Positions 35,798-45,352 of a stretch of DNA of 64,000 nucleotides are shown piece by piece; position 1 is the stretch's first letter; every line of letters begins with the position of its first letter. The notes under the pieces are model-generated. The model searched no databases and was not told the origin of the DNA. It saw only the letters and a list, made by a program, of their open reading frames with translations. The DNA is taken from NCBI GenBank assembly GCA_022601445.1, contig JAJACP010000002.1, positions 122,707 through 186,706 on the forward strand. The letters are read 5' to 3'. The translations under genes were made by a program, and so were the position numbers. Origin of the DNA: Chlamydiales bacterium (GTDB lineage: Bacteria > Chlamydiota > Chlamydiia > Chlamydiales > JAAKFR01).

Positions 35798-38076
35798 AAA
35801 GACGATTTTTTCTACTAATGGCGCTGCTGCTCGTGGTAACTGGGCAAGCCCAAACGATTGCTGAAAAAAAAGAGAGCTTTCAACGCTCAGATAACGAGAT
35901 GGATTCGGTCACTCTCGAGCAGCTCCGTTCCATTAATGAAGAGCTGGATGAGAAACGGCATACACTCAAACGCCTTTATGACCAGGCACTTCAGCTCTAC
36001 CACACACATGCTGACAAACAGAGATACCTTCCTATTTTACAAAAAGCAGCGCTAATCAAAGAGGAAATTGCAGAAACCCAGCGGATGTGGCGTTTGGAAA
36101 CGGCTGCTTTTATGCCGAATGAAGAGTATGCCCTCTGGCACCAGCCTGAAACGACTTTGCAGCAGCTTGTCATGGATTATGGGGCGCCTGATTTCATCTA
36201 CCTTGTCCCTCCAGAGGTGGGAGGCATGCGCATGAGCCTAAACTCTAGCCTACCGATCCCCCGCGAATCTTGGGGAGAGTGCTTAGAGCTCATCTTGGCT
36301 CAATATGGAATCGGCATTCGAGAACTCAATCCCTATTTGAGAGAGCTGTTTATCGTACGCAATGACCCTTCTGGAATCAAAGCAATCGTGGATCAAACCG
36401 AACAACTGGACTTCTACTCTCCACAAGCGCGCGTCTGCTACCTCCTCTCTCCAGACGGAACGGACCCGCGCGGCGATCTGTTCTTTTTGGAAAAATTCTC
36501 TAATCCCAGTACGACTAAAGTCGAAATCCTGGGAGGCAAAATTTTTATCACTGCCTCTGTAGACACCATTCAGGAGCTTTTAAAGCTCTATTCATTCGCA
36601 AAATCGGGGAACCGAGGGCAGGATTTCCAGCTTGTTTCTCTTTCAAAAATCGATGCTAGCGAGATGGAAACCATCTTAAACTCTGCCTTTCACGACGGAA
36701 ATATTAGCGTCGATGGATCCACTCTCCGGGTCATTCCCCTAAACAATCTCTCTCAATCTCTTTTTTTAACAGGCACCAAGGAAGATGTAAAAAAAGCGCA
36801 ACGCTTGATTCAGGATGTCGAATCTCAAATCGAAGATCCTCAGGAAAAAACCGTTTTCTGGTACACAACAAAGCACTCTGAGGCCGAAGAGCTGGCCACT
36901 GTTTTAGCTAAAGTCTATGACCTTTTAGTGGGAACCGAAAGTATCAAAACAGTCAATGGAGAGAAGAGCGAGAAAACGAAAGACTCCCATCTTGTTGTTC
37001 CTGCCATTAACGTGGGCCCTAGCAGCGACAAACGCACCTCACATAAAACTGCCGATGGTCAAAACAACTTCATCGTCGATCCCAAAACGGGGGCCATCAT
37101 TATGGTCGTGGAGCAAGAAGCCCTTCCTAAAATTAAGGAACTTCTCAAAAAACTCGACGTGCCTAAGAAAATGGTCCAAATCGAAGTGCTTCTTTTAGAA
37201 AAGAAAGTCTCTAACAGCAACAAATTTGGACTCAACCTCCTCCGCCTCGGTTCACAAGCGGGTCAGGTCGCCTCAACTGGACTGAATTGGGGCACTGGTG
37301 GAGCTGGAATCTTAGAATTTCTGATCTCCAGATCTAAGGGAAGCGGTATCCCCGCCTACGATCTGGCCTATCAGTTTATGCTGGGACAAGAGGATGTGCA
37401 GATCAATGCAAGCCCTTCTGTAACCACAATCAACCAAACGCCTGCCACCATCGCCATTGTGGAAGAAATTTCGATTGATAAGGGAGCGGATAAAAAAGAT
37501 AACCGCATCTACGATCGCGCTCAGTACGGAATTACCTTGCAGATCACACCCACCATCAACATGGATGAGGGCGATTTGAGTGAGAGCTTTATCACTTTGG
37601 ACACAGATATCACCTTTGATACAACCAAAAAAAGCACCAACGATCGCCCTGATGTCACGCGGCGTCATATTAAAAACCATGTCCGTATCGCTGACGGACA
37701 AACCGTGATTCTAGGGGGTTTGCGTCGTAAAAATTCGCAAGACTCTAAAGATAGCATCCCCTTTTTAGGTGAAATTCCTGGAATTGGAAAACTCTTTAGT
37801 CACACTGAAATGGTTGACAGCAGTACGGAAATGTTTGTATTCATTACACCAAAAATTATTGCCGACCCAATCGAAGATGCAGAAAAATTCCGGCGCGATG
37901 AGCTCAAAAAGCGTCCTGGAGACGTTCCCGAGTTTTTGCACGAGCTTGTAGAGGCGCAAAGCCGGGAAAGAAAATGCCTCTTTGAGCAGAGTTTGACCGC
38001 TCTTTTTGGTAGAGATCTCAATCCAACGGCTACGATCAACAATCGAAAACGCACAGGGGAATATGATGGCCGTTGA
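35794..38076 (+). CDS. gspD: Type II secretion outer-membrane secretin GspD
   Basis: A 760-residue protein with a signal peptide (MKRRFFLLMALLLVVTGQAQ). Unlike standard GspD, the region after the signal (about 25-110) is a helical coiled coil (LEQLRSINEELDEKRHTLKR) in place of an N0 domain. N1/N2-like repeats follow. The secretin core has VQIEVLLLEKKVSNSNKFG, VQINASPSVTTINQTPATI and the C-terminal RIADGQTVILGGLRRK with SIPFLGEIPGIGKLF. It forms the outer-membrane pore for folded substrates. The last 40 residues are basic. The equivalent is CT572. Confidence 0.94.
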   Translation: MKRRFFLLMALLLVVTGQAQTIAEKKESFQRSDNEMDSVTLEQLRSINEELDEKRHTLKRLYDQALQLYHTHADKQRYLPILQKAALIKEEIAETQRMWRLETAAFMPNEEYALWHQPETTLQQLVMDYGAPDFIYLVPPEVGGMRMSLNSSLPIPRESWGECLELILAQYGIGIRELNPYLRELFIVRNDPSGIKAIVDQTEQLDFYSPQARVCYLLSPDGTDPRGDLFFLEKFSNPSTTKVEILGGKIFITASVDTIQELLKLYSFAKSGNRGQDFQLVSLSKIDASEMETILNSAFHDGNISVDGSTLRVIPLNNLSQSLFLTGTKEDVKKAQRLIQDVESQIEDPQEKTVFWYTTKHSEAEELATVLAKVYDLLVGTESIKTVNGEKSEKTKDSHLVVPAINVGPSSDKRTSHKTADGQNNFIVDPKTGAIIMVVEQEALPKIKELLKKLDVPKKMVQIEVLLLEKKVSNSNKFGLNLLRLGSQAGQVASTGLNWGTGGAGILEFLISRSKGSGIPAYDLAYQFMLGQEDVQINASPSVTTINQTPATIAIVEEISIDKGADKKDNRIYDRAQYGITLQITPTINMDEGDLSESFITLDTDITFDTTKKSTNDRPDVTRRHIKNHVRIADGQTVILGGLRRKNSQDSKDSIPFLGEIPGIGKLFSHTEMVDSSTEMFVFITPKIIADPIEDAEKFRRDELKKRPGDVPEFLHELVEAQSRERKCLFEQSLTALFGRDLNPTATINNRKRTGEYDGR

Positions 38077-39631
38077 GTCGCCTCTACAGCTTGCCACTGA
38101 ACTGGGAATTGAGATACGAGAAAAGCTTTCCCTCACCAATCTTCCTGAACGGCTGCCAGAGCGCGTTCCTTACTCTTTTGTCCGTAAAAACCGCATTCTC
38201 CCGATCGAAGAGAGCGATGAAATGATGATCGCTGCCTCAGCAGACCCTTTAAATTTAGATGCACTTGATGAGCTTAGACTCATGCTTGACAAAGAGGTCA
38301 AGGCTGTCTACACACCAGAAGACGTTTTGCTCAATGCCATTAACTCCTGTTACCACACGCAAGAGGGAGCTGCCTCTGAATTTTTAGCCAATCTCTCCGA
38401 CACAGGAGAAGAGACTCAGAAACAAGACGATTTTGATGTCTATGATCTTTTGGAAAACAAAAATGAAGCGCCCATCGTCCGTCTGCTCAATCTCATTTTA
38501 AGCGAAGCCATCCAACAGGGCGCCTCGGACATCCACTTTGAACCTTTTGAAAACGATTTAAAAGTACGCTACCGCATCGATGGAGTGCTCCAGTCACGCC
38601 ACTCTCCGCCTCGCGAATACCAATCCCAACTTCTCACGCGCATCAAAGTTTTAGCCAAACTAGACATCGCTGAACACCGTCTTCCCCAAGATGGACGCAT
38701 CAAACTCAAAATGGGGGGGCGAGAGATCGATTTTCGAGTCAGCACCGTTCCCGCTCTACATGGAGAGCGGATTGTCTTGCGGATTCTAGATAAAGGAAAT
38801 GTGGTTTTAGGGCTTGATCAATTGGGTATGCTCCCTTCGGTTTTAGACGATTTTCGCCGCCTGATCACCCTTTCAGAGGGAATTGTCCTCGTTACAGGAC
38901 CCACTGGGAGCGGGAAAACAACCTCTCTTTATAGTGCCCTTTGGGAGATCTATAACGAAGAGACTAACATCATGACCATTGAAGATCCGGTCGAATACAA
39001 ACTCAAAGGAATCGCTCAAATCGCCGTCCATCCGAAAATTGGTCTCAATTTTGCTGCCGGGCTCCGCCATATCCTTAGGCAAGATCCTGATGTGGTGATG
39101 ATTGGAGAGATTCGAGACACGGAAACCGCTGATATTGCCATCCAAGCTGCTTTGACAGGCCACTTAGTCTTTAGCACCCTGCACACAAATGACGCTGCCT
39201 CTGCCATTCCACGCTTGATCGACATGGGTGTGGAACCCTATCTTCTCTCTTCCACTGTTGTCGGGGTTCTTGCACAACGGCTTGTCCGCCGTGTCTGTCC
39301 CAATTGTCGAGAACGCTATAAACCCGATGAAGCCGAACTTGCAGAAATTGGGCTGAGCTCAGATAAGCTCAACGGCGGCTATCTTTACAAGGGGCGAGGG
39401 TGCGGACAGTGCTTTGGATCTGGTTATAAAGGGCGGCACGGAATCTATGAACTTTTGACTATCGACTCGACACTACAGTCTTGCATTGCCAAAAATGCAG
39501 ATATTTCTGATTTGCGCCAAGCTGCTCGCTCGAAAGATATGACGTGCCTACGCGCCCATGGAGCCCATCTTGTGCGCGCTGGTGTAACCACTGTCGCAGA
39601 AGTTCTGCGCGTTTCCAGAAAGTTTGAGTAA
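38066..39631 (+). CDS. gspE: Type II secretion ATPase GspE
   Basis: A 521-residue hexameric ATPase that powers pseudopilus assembly. Walker A is GPTGSGKTTSLYSA, the Asp box is IMTIEDPVEY, Walker B is VVMIGEIRDTETA and the His box LVFSTLHTND. A tetracysteine zinc site (CPNC and, 29 residues later, CGQC) is present as in GspE/PilB. AGGGGA lies 5 bases before the ATG at 38066, which is preferred over longer in-frame starts; the start overlaps the end of gspD. The equivalent is CT571. Confidence 0.97.
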   Translation: MAVESPLQLATELGIEIREKLSLTNLPERLPERVPYSFVRKNRILPIEESDEMMIAASADPLNLDALDELRLMLDKEVKAVYTPEDVLLNAINSCYHTQEGAASEFLANLSDTGEETQKQDDFDVYDLLENKNEAPIVRLLNLILSEAIQQGASDIHFEPFENDLKVRYRIDGVLQSRHSPPREYQSQLLTRIKVLAKLDIAEHRLPQDGRIKLKMGGREIDFRVSTVPALHGERIVLRILDKGNVVLGLDQLGMLPSVLDDFRRLITLSEGIVLVTGPTGSGKTTSLYSALWEIYNEETNIMTIEDPVEYKLKGIAQIAVHPKIGLNFAAGLRHILRQDPDVVMIGEIRDTETADIAIQAALTGHLVFSTLHTNDAASAIPRLIDMGVEPYLLSSTVVGVLAQRLVRRVCPNCRERYKPDEAELAEIGLSSDKLNGGYLYKGRGCGQCFGSGYKGRHGIYELLTIDSTLQSCIAKNADISDLRQAARSKDMTCLRAHGAHLVRAGVTTVAEVLRVSRKFE

Positions 39632-39632
39632 T

Positions 39633-40814
39633 ATGTTGTTTCAATATCGCTACATCGACAGCAAAGGACGGAAGAGAAAAGGGTTGATCGATGCCGTGCA
39701 CTTTGAGGACGCCAAAGAGAAACTCCGCGCGCAAAAGATTCTTCTCACATCCTTGGTGTCAACCACCTCCCAGAAGAAAAAAGGGCACCAGATCGGCAAA
39801 CAGGCTCTCATCAACTTTACCACTCAGCTCTACAGCCTCCTAAAGGCGGGCCTTCCCCTCTATGAAAGCCTTCTCTCCCTCGAAGAACAGTACCGCCAAG
39901 ACTCTTTCCACCCCATCCTCCTCAGCTTATGTTCACAGATCAAGGAGGGAGGCTCCCTTTCTGAAGCCATGGGACTCTATCCAGATAGCTTTAACCGCCT
40001 CTACTGCAGCATGGTCGCCGCGGGTGAATCAGTCGGTTCTCTCGATCTCACACTTGAGAAGCTCTCGACTCTGCTCAATAAACAGAGTAAGCTAAAAAAA
40101 CAGATCATCACAGCGCTCATCTACCCCGCTCTTCTTCTTGCCTTTTCAGGGGTGGTCATGCTCCTCCTACTCACCTTTGTGATCCCTTCGCTGGAAATGC
40201 TGTTTGAAGACCGACAAGTCAACCGCTTTACAGGCCTTGTGATGCATTTCAGCCGTTTTCTTACCCACAAATGGCCCTATTATCTCCCCCTAATGGTGGG
40301 AACTGGGTTAGGAAGTTACCTCGCCCTTACCTCTGCTAAGGGTAAAAGGTGGGTGCAAAGAAATCTACTGCGCCTTCCTTTTCTTAAAACATTGATTACG
40401 CAGACTGCGATTGCACGTTTCGCCCGCACAATGGGCACACTTCTTCAAGGAGGTGTCTCTTTAATCCAAGCCTTGCAAATTTCTCGCAAAGTGATGCGTA
40501 ATCCCTTTTTTGAAGAGGTGATTGAAAAGGCTGAGACGAAGATCATTGAAGGGAGCCTTCTCAGTTTAGAGTTAAAAAAATCCCCCTTAATTCCGACATT
40601 AGTGCCACGCATGTTAGCCATTGGCGAAGAGGGAGGAAATGCCCAGGACATGCTTCAAAAGATTGCTGATTTGTATGAAGACGAGGTGGAAAAAAGCTTA
40701 ACGCGCCTCACCGCATTGGCACAGCCCGTCATTTTGGTGTTGATGGGAGGCATTGTGGGTTTAATTATGATTGCCGTGCTCCTTCCGCTAACGGATGTGA
40801 GCGCCTTTTTATAG
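39633..40814 (+). CDS. gspF: Type II secretion inner-membrane platform protein GspF
   Basis: A 393-residue protein with two repeats of the GspF cytoplasmic domain and three membrane helices (around 155-190, 205-225 and 360-385). The motifs FTTQLYSLLKAGLPLYESL and FARTMGTLLQGGVSLIQAL mark the two repeats, and AALTALAQPVILVLMGG-like sequence ends the protein. The ATG at 39633 directly follows the gspE stop; an in-frame TTG at 39624 is also possible. The equivalent is CT570. Confidence 0.96.
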   Translation: MLFQYRYIDSKGRKRKGLIDAVHFEDAKEKLRAQKILLTSLVSTTSQKKKGHQIGKQALINFTTQLYSLLKAGLPLYESLLSLEEQYRQDSFHPILLSLCSQIKEGGSLSEAMGLYPDSFNRLYCSMVAAGESVGSLDLTLEKLSTLLNKQSKLKKQIITALIYPALLLAFSGVVMLLLLTFVIPSLEMLFEDRQVNRFTGLVMHFSRFLTHKWPYYLPLMVGTGLGSYLALTSAKGKRWVQRNLLRLPFLKTLITQTAIARFARTMGTLLQGGVSLIQALQISRKVMRNPFFEEVIEKAETKIIEGSLLSLELKKSPLIPTLVPRMLAIGEEGGNAQDMLQKIADLYEDEVEKSLTRLTALAQPVILVLMGGIVGLIMIAVLLPLTDVSAFL

Positions 40815-40823
40815 GAGAAAAAA

Positions 40824-41201
40824 ATGCAAGCAAAACGTAAAAAACGGCCTGTCACACTGATTGAGATCATGATTGTGATTCTGCTGATCGGTCTTATCGG
40901 AGGCGCCTTGGCCTTCAATATGCGCGGAAGCATGGACAAAGGGCGCGTCTTTAAAACCGAGCAAAATATCGGCCGTGTGCAAGACGCCCTTTTGATGGAA
41001 CAGGCAAAAGGCGACAGAAGCCTTGCTCAAATTGTAGAAGATAAGCGGGAGATCATGCGCAAGTGCCCCTTTGTTAAAAATGGAGAAGCTCTTCTCAGAG
41101 ATGCGTGGGGCAACAATCTGGAAGTGCGCATCGAGGATGACGAGCTTGTCGTGACCTCGACCCACATGGAAAACTGGAAACAACAGCATGAATACCAGTA
41201 A
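40824..41201 (+). CDS. gspG: Major pseudopilin GspG
   Basis: A 125-residue protein with a short basic leader (MQAKRKKRP) and the prepilin N-terminus VTLIEIMIVILLIGLIGGAL, including Glu at position +5. The residue before the expected cleavage is proline, not glycine. The C-terminal part keeps the GspG-like LLRDAWGNNLEVRI. It builds the pseudopilus shaft. The spacing from gspF is 9 bases and GGAG provides the binding site. The equivalent is CT569. Confidence 0.93.
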   Translation: MQAKRKKRPVTLIEIMIVILLIGLIGGALAFNMRGSMDKGRVFKTEQNIGRVQDALLMEQAKGDRSLAQIVEDKREIMRKCPFVKNGEALLRDAWGNNLEVRIEDDELVVTSTHMENWKQQHEYQ

Positions 41202-41697
41202 ACGCTCTTTTACTTTACTGGAAATGCTTTTGGTCATTGCTCTGGTTGGCTTGACATTGGGTGTGGTTGCCATTCAAGCACCTAAAGCACTCAAAGGTGA
41301 GACCTTTGAGAGCGGGATTGATCAGGTGAAAACCCGAATCGCCCTTGCCGAGGAGCTCATGCTTAATTGCCAAACCGATGTGCAGCTTACCTTTGAGCCC
41401 GAAGAGCAGGGAAAAGGGCTCATCTGCAAGCTCAAAACAGATAAGCCTGTTCCCTCCAGGCTCACCCGTGAAATCGAGAGGCACGCACACATTAAAGGAG
41501 TAGATAGAGTGGAGCCAAGAGTTCTACATTTTGACGGCACACTAGGGGCATCCCCCAAAGGAACGCTCTTGATTAAGGGTGGCAATCGAGAGGTGATTCT
41601 CACTTTAAAAGGATTTCCCTCTCATATTTTAAGAGGAGACCATGTCACGGAAGACTCGCAAGCGACCTATCCGGAAACAGTCCTTTCTTTTATTTGA
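41188..41697 (+). CDS. Minor pseudopilin (GspH-like)
   Basis: A 169-residue protein with the prepilin signature FTLLEMLLVIALVGLTLGVV after a leader MNTSKRS; serine occupies the -1 position. The rest is beta-rich with one cysteine pair (NCQTDV and ICKLK). It overlaps gspG by 14 bases. Its order after gspG fits gspH, a tip subunit of the pseudopilus. Confidence 0.8.
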   Translation: MNTSKRSFTLLEMLLVIALVGLTLGVVAIQAPKALKGETFESGIDQVKTRIALAEELMLNCQTDVQLTFEPEEQGKGLICKLKTDKPVPSRLTREIERHAHIKGVDRVEPRVLHFDGTLGASPKGTLLIKGGNREVILTLKGFPSHILRGDHVTEDSQATYPETVLSFI

Positions 41698-42046
41698 GCT
41701 TTTGCTCTCCATGGGACTTGTTTTACTCTGCCTATTTCCCCTCATTCAAACGCATATAGGAATGGCAAAAGCAGAGCGAGCCGCAATCGAGACTCTCGAG
41801 CAAAAGTTTTACGTCCAAGAAGCTATTTGCAAACTAAAAGAGAGGCTCTATGAGCATGAGTTTACTTGGGAACAGTTGATGCATAGTGTGGGAGATGAGA
41901 ACTTTACTCTAACCAAGCTAGAGCAATCGACCAAAAAAGGAGCTCCTGAGAGTGGCCTTGTTCTTCTGGCCACTTTCTTTTTTGGAGAAGACACAACTTA
42001 TGAACGGACCGTTTATGTTACGAAGACGCGCAGTCTCACTCATTGA
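41642..42046 (+). CDS. Minor pseudopilin (GspI-like)
   Basis: A 134-residue protein with a basic leader (MSRKTRKRPIRKQS) and a prepilin helix FLLFELLLSMGLVLLCLFPL with Glu at +5 and Ser at -1. AAGAGGAGA lies 5 bases before the ATG. It overlaps the previous gene by 56 bases. Size and order fit GspI, but the rest of the sequence is poorly conserved. Confidence 0.7.
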   Translation: MSRKTRKRPIRKQSFLLFELLLSMGLVLLCLFPLIQTHIGMAKAERAAIETLEQKFYVQEAICKLKERLYEHEFTWEQLMHSVGDENFTLTKLEQSTKKGAPESGLVLLATFFFGEDTTYERTVYVTKTRSLTH

Positions 42047-42638
42047 AGTTCTCATCGCCATGACTCTGTTGATGTTATTGTTGGGCTCTCTTTTTTCTTG
42101 GTATCACCATCTCACGGGAAGAAAAGGAGAGCTCGAAAAATGCAAGCGCGCTCATCTAGAAGAGTACTACGTGTGGCAACGATTGGAGCAGATCCTTCCC
42201 AAAGCTCAAGCTCCCTTCTATGCAGAAGATGATGCTCTTGTTTTCCGCTTTGACCGTGGCCTTCACTCTGATCCTCTCCTTTCCGAAACCGTTCTTGGAA
42301 AAATCTACTTCGATTCCAGGCTACAAACCCTTTGTTTGGGAATTTGGCCCGATCCCAAGCAAGAAGAAGTCCGCACTCCCTGTCAAACATTCACTCTTGT
42401 CGACAATGTCGACTCTTTCAAGTTTGCGCTCTACTCACCTCCTGATCCCTTTCCAAAGCCCGTCGATCCCGAACAGATCGGCAAACCACGTCCCATCCCC
42501 ACGTGGCAAAATACGTGGCTAGCCGAATATGAGACACTTCCTGCTCTTGTCTGTTTAGTGATTGAGAGAGAAGGCAAGGAACGCGCGCTCTATTTCGATC
42601 TCAATCAGCCCATCATCTACCCAGCGGAGATCGGATGA
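42000..42638 (+). CDS. Minor pseudopilin (GspJ-like)
   Basis: A 212-residue protein with the prepilin segment VSLIEVLIAMTLLMLLLGSL after a leader ending RRRA; alanine is at -1. The C-terminal part (KIYFDSRLQTLCLGIW, SFKFALYSPPD) has the beta-sheet character of GspJ. GGAGAAG lies 9 bases before the ATG at 42000; an ATG five codons later is the alternative. It overlaps the previous gene by 47 bases and the next by 4. Confidence 0.75.
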   Translation: MNGPFMLRRRAVSLIEVLIAMTLLMLLLGSLFSWYHHLTGRKGELEKCKRAHLEEYYVWQRLEQILPKAQAPFYAEDDALVFRFDRGLHSDPLLSETVLGKIYFDSRLQTLCLGIWPDPKQEEVRTPCQTFTLVDNVDSFKFALYSPPDPFPKPVDPEQIGKPRPIPTWQNTWLAEYETLPALVCLVIEREGKERALYFDLNQPIIYPAEIG

Positions 42639-43579
42639 ATCCTTACTTGATCACCCTCACCTTTTTGATGCTCATGAGTGTGCTCACCTCAAGTGAGGTG
42701 GCCCGCTTTTCCCAAGGGCATATCGGCAGCCATTTCCGTGCGCACTATCAAGAGTCACTTGCCACAGCCGAAGAGCTCCGCTCTTTTGCCGCTTTAGAGG
42801 ACTTTCGGAAAGATAAAGTGGAAACTGTTGAGGAAAAAAATGAGAAGCCAAGAAAGCCTAAAAAAGCTCCTGCCATCCGCAGGTCAGCCTCGCTCAAGTT
42901 CAACCTCTCGCGCCCTCCGAATGGCTCCCGTTTGAATATGGAAGCTCTCATTCATGAAAACGCAGCCAAAAACTATCCCCTTTCTACGTATGAAGTGGGA
43001 GCGCGCTTAATGCGTCACCTCTATGCAGAGGCATCATTTTATCGACCAGGAGATGAGTACCGCATTTTAGATGCACTCATTGCCTTGAAAGAGGAGACCA
43101 CTTCTTTCACCACGCCCGATGAGTTGAGCACCCTCACCTTTCAAGATGAGGCTTTACAGTATGTGTTCTATTCCATGCTTAAAGGAGCGGAAGGAAGCCC
43201 CTCCCTTCTTCATTACCTCACCTATGATCCAGACAAAAAGTCTAAGGTCTACCTCATGTTCGCTGCCCCTTGCCTGATTCAGGCGCTGGTTGAAAACAGT
43301 CAGTTGACCGAGAAAATTGTGGCTTTACGGAGTACGCTTTGGGAGGAGATTCTCGATCAGGAGAAGAATCGCTTAAAGCGCACCAAAGACCAATGCAAAG
43401 GGCGCGATGATTTCAAAAAAGAATTCAAAGCAAAGTTGAAAAATCTATTTGACGAGAGCGGTCTTCAGTTTGATTTTTTTGTGCCTACTGTTTTTGATTT
43501 GGGCTTAGGGGAGATGGGGTCTGTCTTATTCATTGAGGATCCAGATACAGGCTACGTTTACCGCGAGAAATTGCAGTAA
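42635..43579 (+). CDS. Last gene of the type II secretion operon, unknown (GspK position)
   Basis: A 314-residue protein with an N-terminal hydrophobic stretch (YLITLTFLMLMSVLTSSE) but no E+5 prepilin signature that I can defend. The middle has a Lys/Pro-rich linker (RKPKKAPAIRR), then helical sequence. Position after the J-like gene suggests GspK, the tip-capping subunit, and one of the CT565-CT568 genes may be its equivalent. The start overlaps the previous stop (ATGA). Confidence 0.6.
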   Translation: MNPYLITLTFLMLMSVLTSSEVARFSQGHIGSHFRAHYQESLATAEELRSFAALEDFRKDKVETVEEKNEKPRKPKKAPAIRRSASLKFNLSRPPNGSRLNMEALIHENAAKNYPLSTYEVGARLMRHLYAEASFYRPGDEYRILDALIALKEETTSFTTPDELSTLTFQDEALQYVFYSMLKGAEGSPSLLHYLTYDPDKKSKVYLMFAAPCLIQALVENSQLTEKIVALRSTLWEEILDQEKNRLKRTKDQCKGRDDFKKEFKAKLKNLFDESGLQFDFFVPTVFDLGLGEMGSVLFIEDPDTGYVYREKLQ

Positions 43580-43603
43580 ACGAGCGAAGCGAGTGCACTG
43601 CAA

Positions 43604-45349
43604 TTAATCATCGAGGATGGGCAACGTAATTGTAAATGTGGTGCCCTTGCCAAACTCTGACTCTACCTCGATGCGCCCCTGATGTTTCTCCACAATGCGC
43701 TCCACGATTGAAAGACCTAAGCCTGACCCCCCCAAACTGCGTGAATGACTCTTGTCCACTGCATAAAAACGCTCAAAAACGCGATCCAAATCCTCACCAG
43801 GAATCCCCACACCCCTGTCTGAAACATGAATATGGAATTCGGCTGGCCCCTTCTCAATTAAGACTGTCACCACAGCCGGAGGCGCTGAATACTTAACCGC
43901 ATTGTCTAAGAGATTGAGAATCGCCTGATAAAAGAGATCACTATCCGCTAAGAGCGAGAAGGGCTCTTCTCCCTTCGTTTCAATCTCAATCTTTGCATCC
44001 GGATGCACAACCAACAAAGTGATCTTAGCCTGCTCAGCAATATCAAATAAATCGCACTCCTGAAGCCTTGAACGTGGCAACCCCTCATCGACTGCCGCAA
44101 GCGTGAGGAGATTCTTGACAAGCGTGTCCATCCGCTGGCAATTGCTGACAATTTTTTGGGTGATCTCCCCATACACCTCCCGAGTCAACTCAGGGTGATC
44201 GTGCAATGTCTCAGCAAAACCGCGAATAATGGTAATCGGCGTCTTCAACTCATGAGAAGCATTCGCAATAAAATCGCGACCCAGCTCAATCACCTTGTGT
44301 AAACTTGTTTTGTCTTGTAAAACCAAAATCGCTCCACCTTTTCCGCGGGGAACGGCAACGGCATCGAGATACCGTTTTTGCTTACGTTCAGGCTTGATGA
44401 CCAAAACAACAGGCTGCCCTTTTTTCTGCGCTTCCAAAATCAGCGTAGAGCAGCTGGGCTGATTCGCCTCGGAAAAATTCTGTCCTACAAGGCTTTTCTC
44501 TTCAATCCCCAAAAACACTCCGGCCATCCGGTTCATGTAAATCACCGTCAGCGTCTCGTCAACAGCAATGACTCCTTCTACAAGAGATTCTAAAATAGCA
44601 CTTTTTTCATTTCTTTCATGTGTCAGGGAAGAAATTTGATGATCAATATGGCGCGAAAGCGAGTTAAAGGTTTCAGCCAAATTACCAAACTCATCTCCTG
44701 GACGAATATCTTTGCCTAGCTTAATTTCAGGAATGTGATCCACTTTCCCAAGTTGATAGGGCTTAATAGCTTCAATAATATGCTGCACAGGACGGGTGAG
44801 GATGTGAATGATGAACCATGCCAGAAAACTAAAGAGGAGCAGAACACCGATCCCAAGTATGAGAAACGTTAAAGTCAAATCATGGGTCATGGTGGAGATC
44901 TGACCATAAGGGAAGGCTGTGCGCATCACATACTCTTTATCCCTAAACTGGAAGCTGACTGCCATGTACGCCATCTCCTGACCAAAAAGAGGCGAAAAAC
45001 GCACATCATAGCCGCTGCCCATTACAAGCGCATCTTTCACTTCATGGTGTGTCAAAAGACGCTCGTTGTCAAAACCACCTGTCTCCCGGTGAGAGTCATA
45101 GAGATACCCCTCATAGGGATCGAGAAGGCTCACTCGAAAGAAAAGAAACTTCTCTCGCTGGCTCAAGCGCTCGATTAAATTTTTAAATGTGGGAGCTGAT
45201 TCGAGACTTTGAATTAACTCAATTGTTCGATTACGTAGATTTCTCTCTTGAATCACTCCAATTAATCGAGTGACAACGGGATACATAAAGACTGTGAAAA
45301 TCAAAAAGATGATCAGAAAGCTAATAAGGATCTTTTGACGAAAGCGCAT
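43604..45349 (-). CDS. PhoR-like sensor histidine kinase
   Basis: A 581-residue membrane kinase. Two membrane helices (about 7-28 and 165-190) bracket an extracytoplasmic sensor of about 135 residues. A HAMP domain, a PAS domain (VIAVDETLTVIYMNRMAGVF) and a catalytic core follow: H-box ANASHELKTPITIIRG, N-box LLDNAVKYSA, G1 DRGVGIPG, F-box RFYAVDKS and G2 GGSGLGLSI. All catalytic elements are intact. No response regulator is adjacent. It lies 3 bases after the cyclase gene, in the same orientation, so both are probably cotranscribed. The stimulus is unknown. Confidence 0.93.
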   Translation of the reverse strand: MRFRQKILISFLIIFLIFTVFMYPVVTRLIGVIQERNLRNRTIELIQSLESAPTFKNLIERLSQREKFLFFRVSLLDPYEGYLYDSHRETGGFDNERLLTHHEVKDALVMGSGYDVRFSPLFGQEMAYMAVSFQFRDKEYVMRTAFPYGQISTMTHDLTLTFLILGIGVLLLFSFLAWFIIHILTRPVQHIIEAIKPYQLGKVDHIPEIKLGKDIRPGDEFGNLAETFNSLSRHIDHQISSLTHERNEKSAILESLVEGVIAVDETLTVIYMNRMAGVFLGIEEKSLVGQNFSEANQPSCSTLILEAQKKGQPVVLVIKPERKQKRYLDAVAVPRGKGGAILVLQDKTSLHKVIELGRDFIANASHELKTPITIIRGFAETLHDHPELTREVYGEITQKIVSNCQRMDTLVKNLLTLAAVDEGLPRSRLQECDLFDIAEQAKITLLVVHPDAKIEIETKGEEPFSLLADSDLFYQAILNLLDNAVKYSAPPAVVTVLIEKGPAEFHIHVSDRGVGIPGEDLDRVFERFYAVDKSHSRSLGGSGLGLSIVERIVEKHQGRIEVESEFGKGTTFTITLPILDD

Positions 45350-45352
45350 TCT

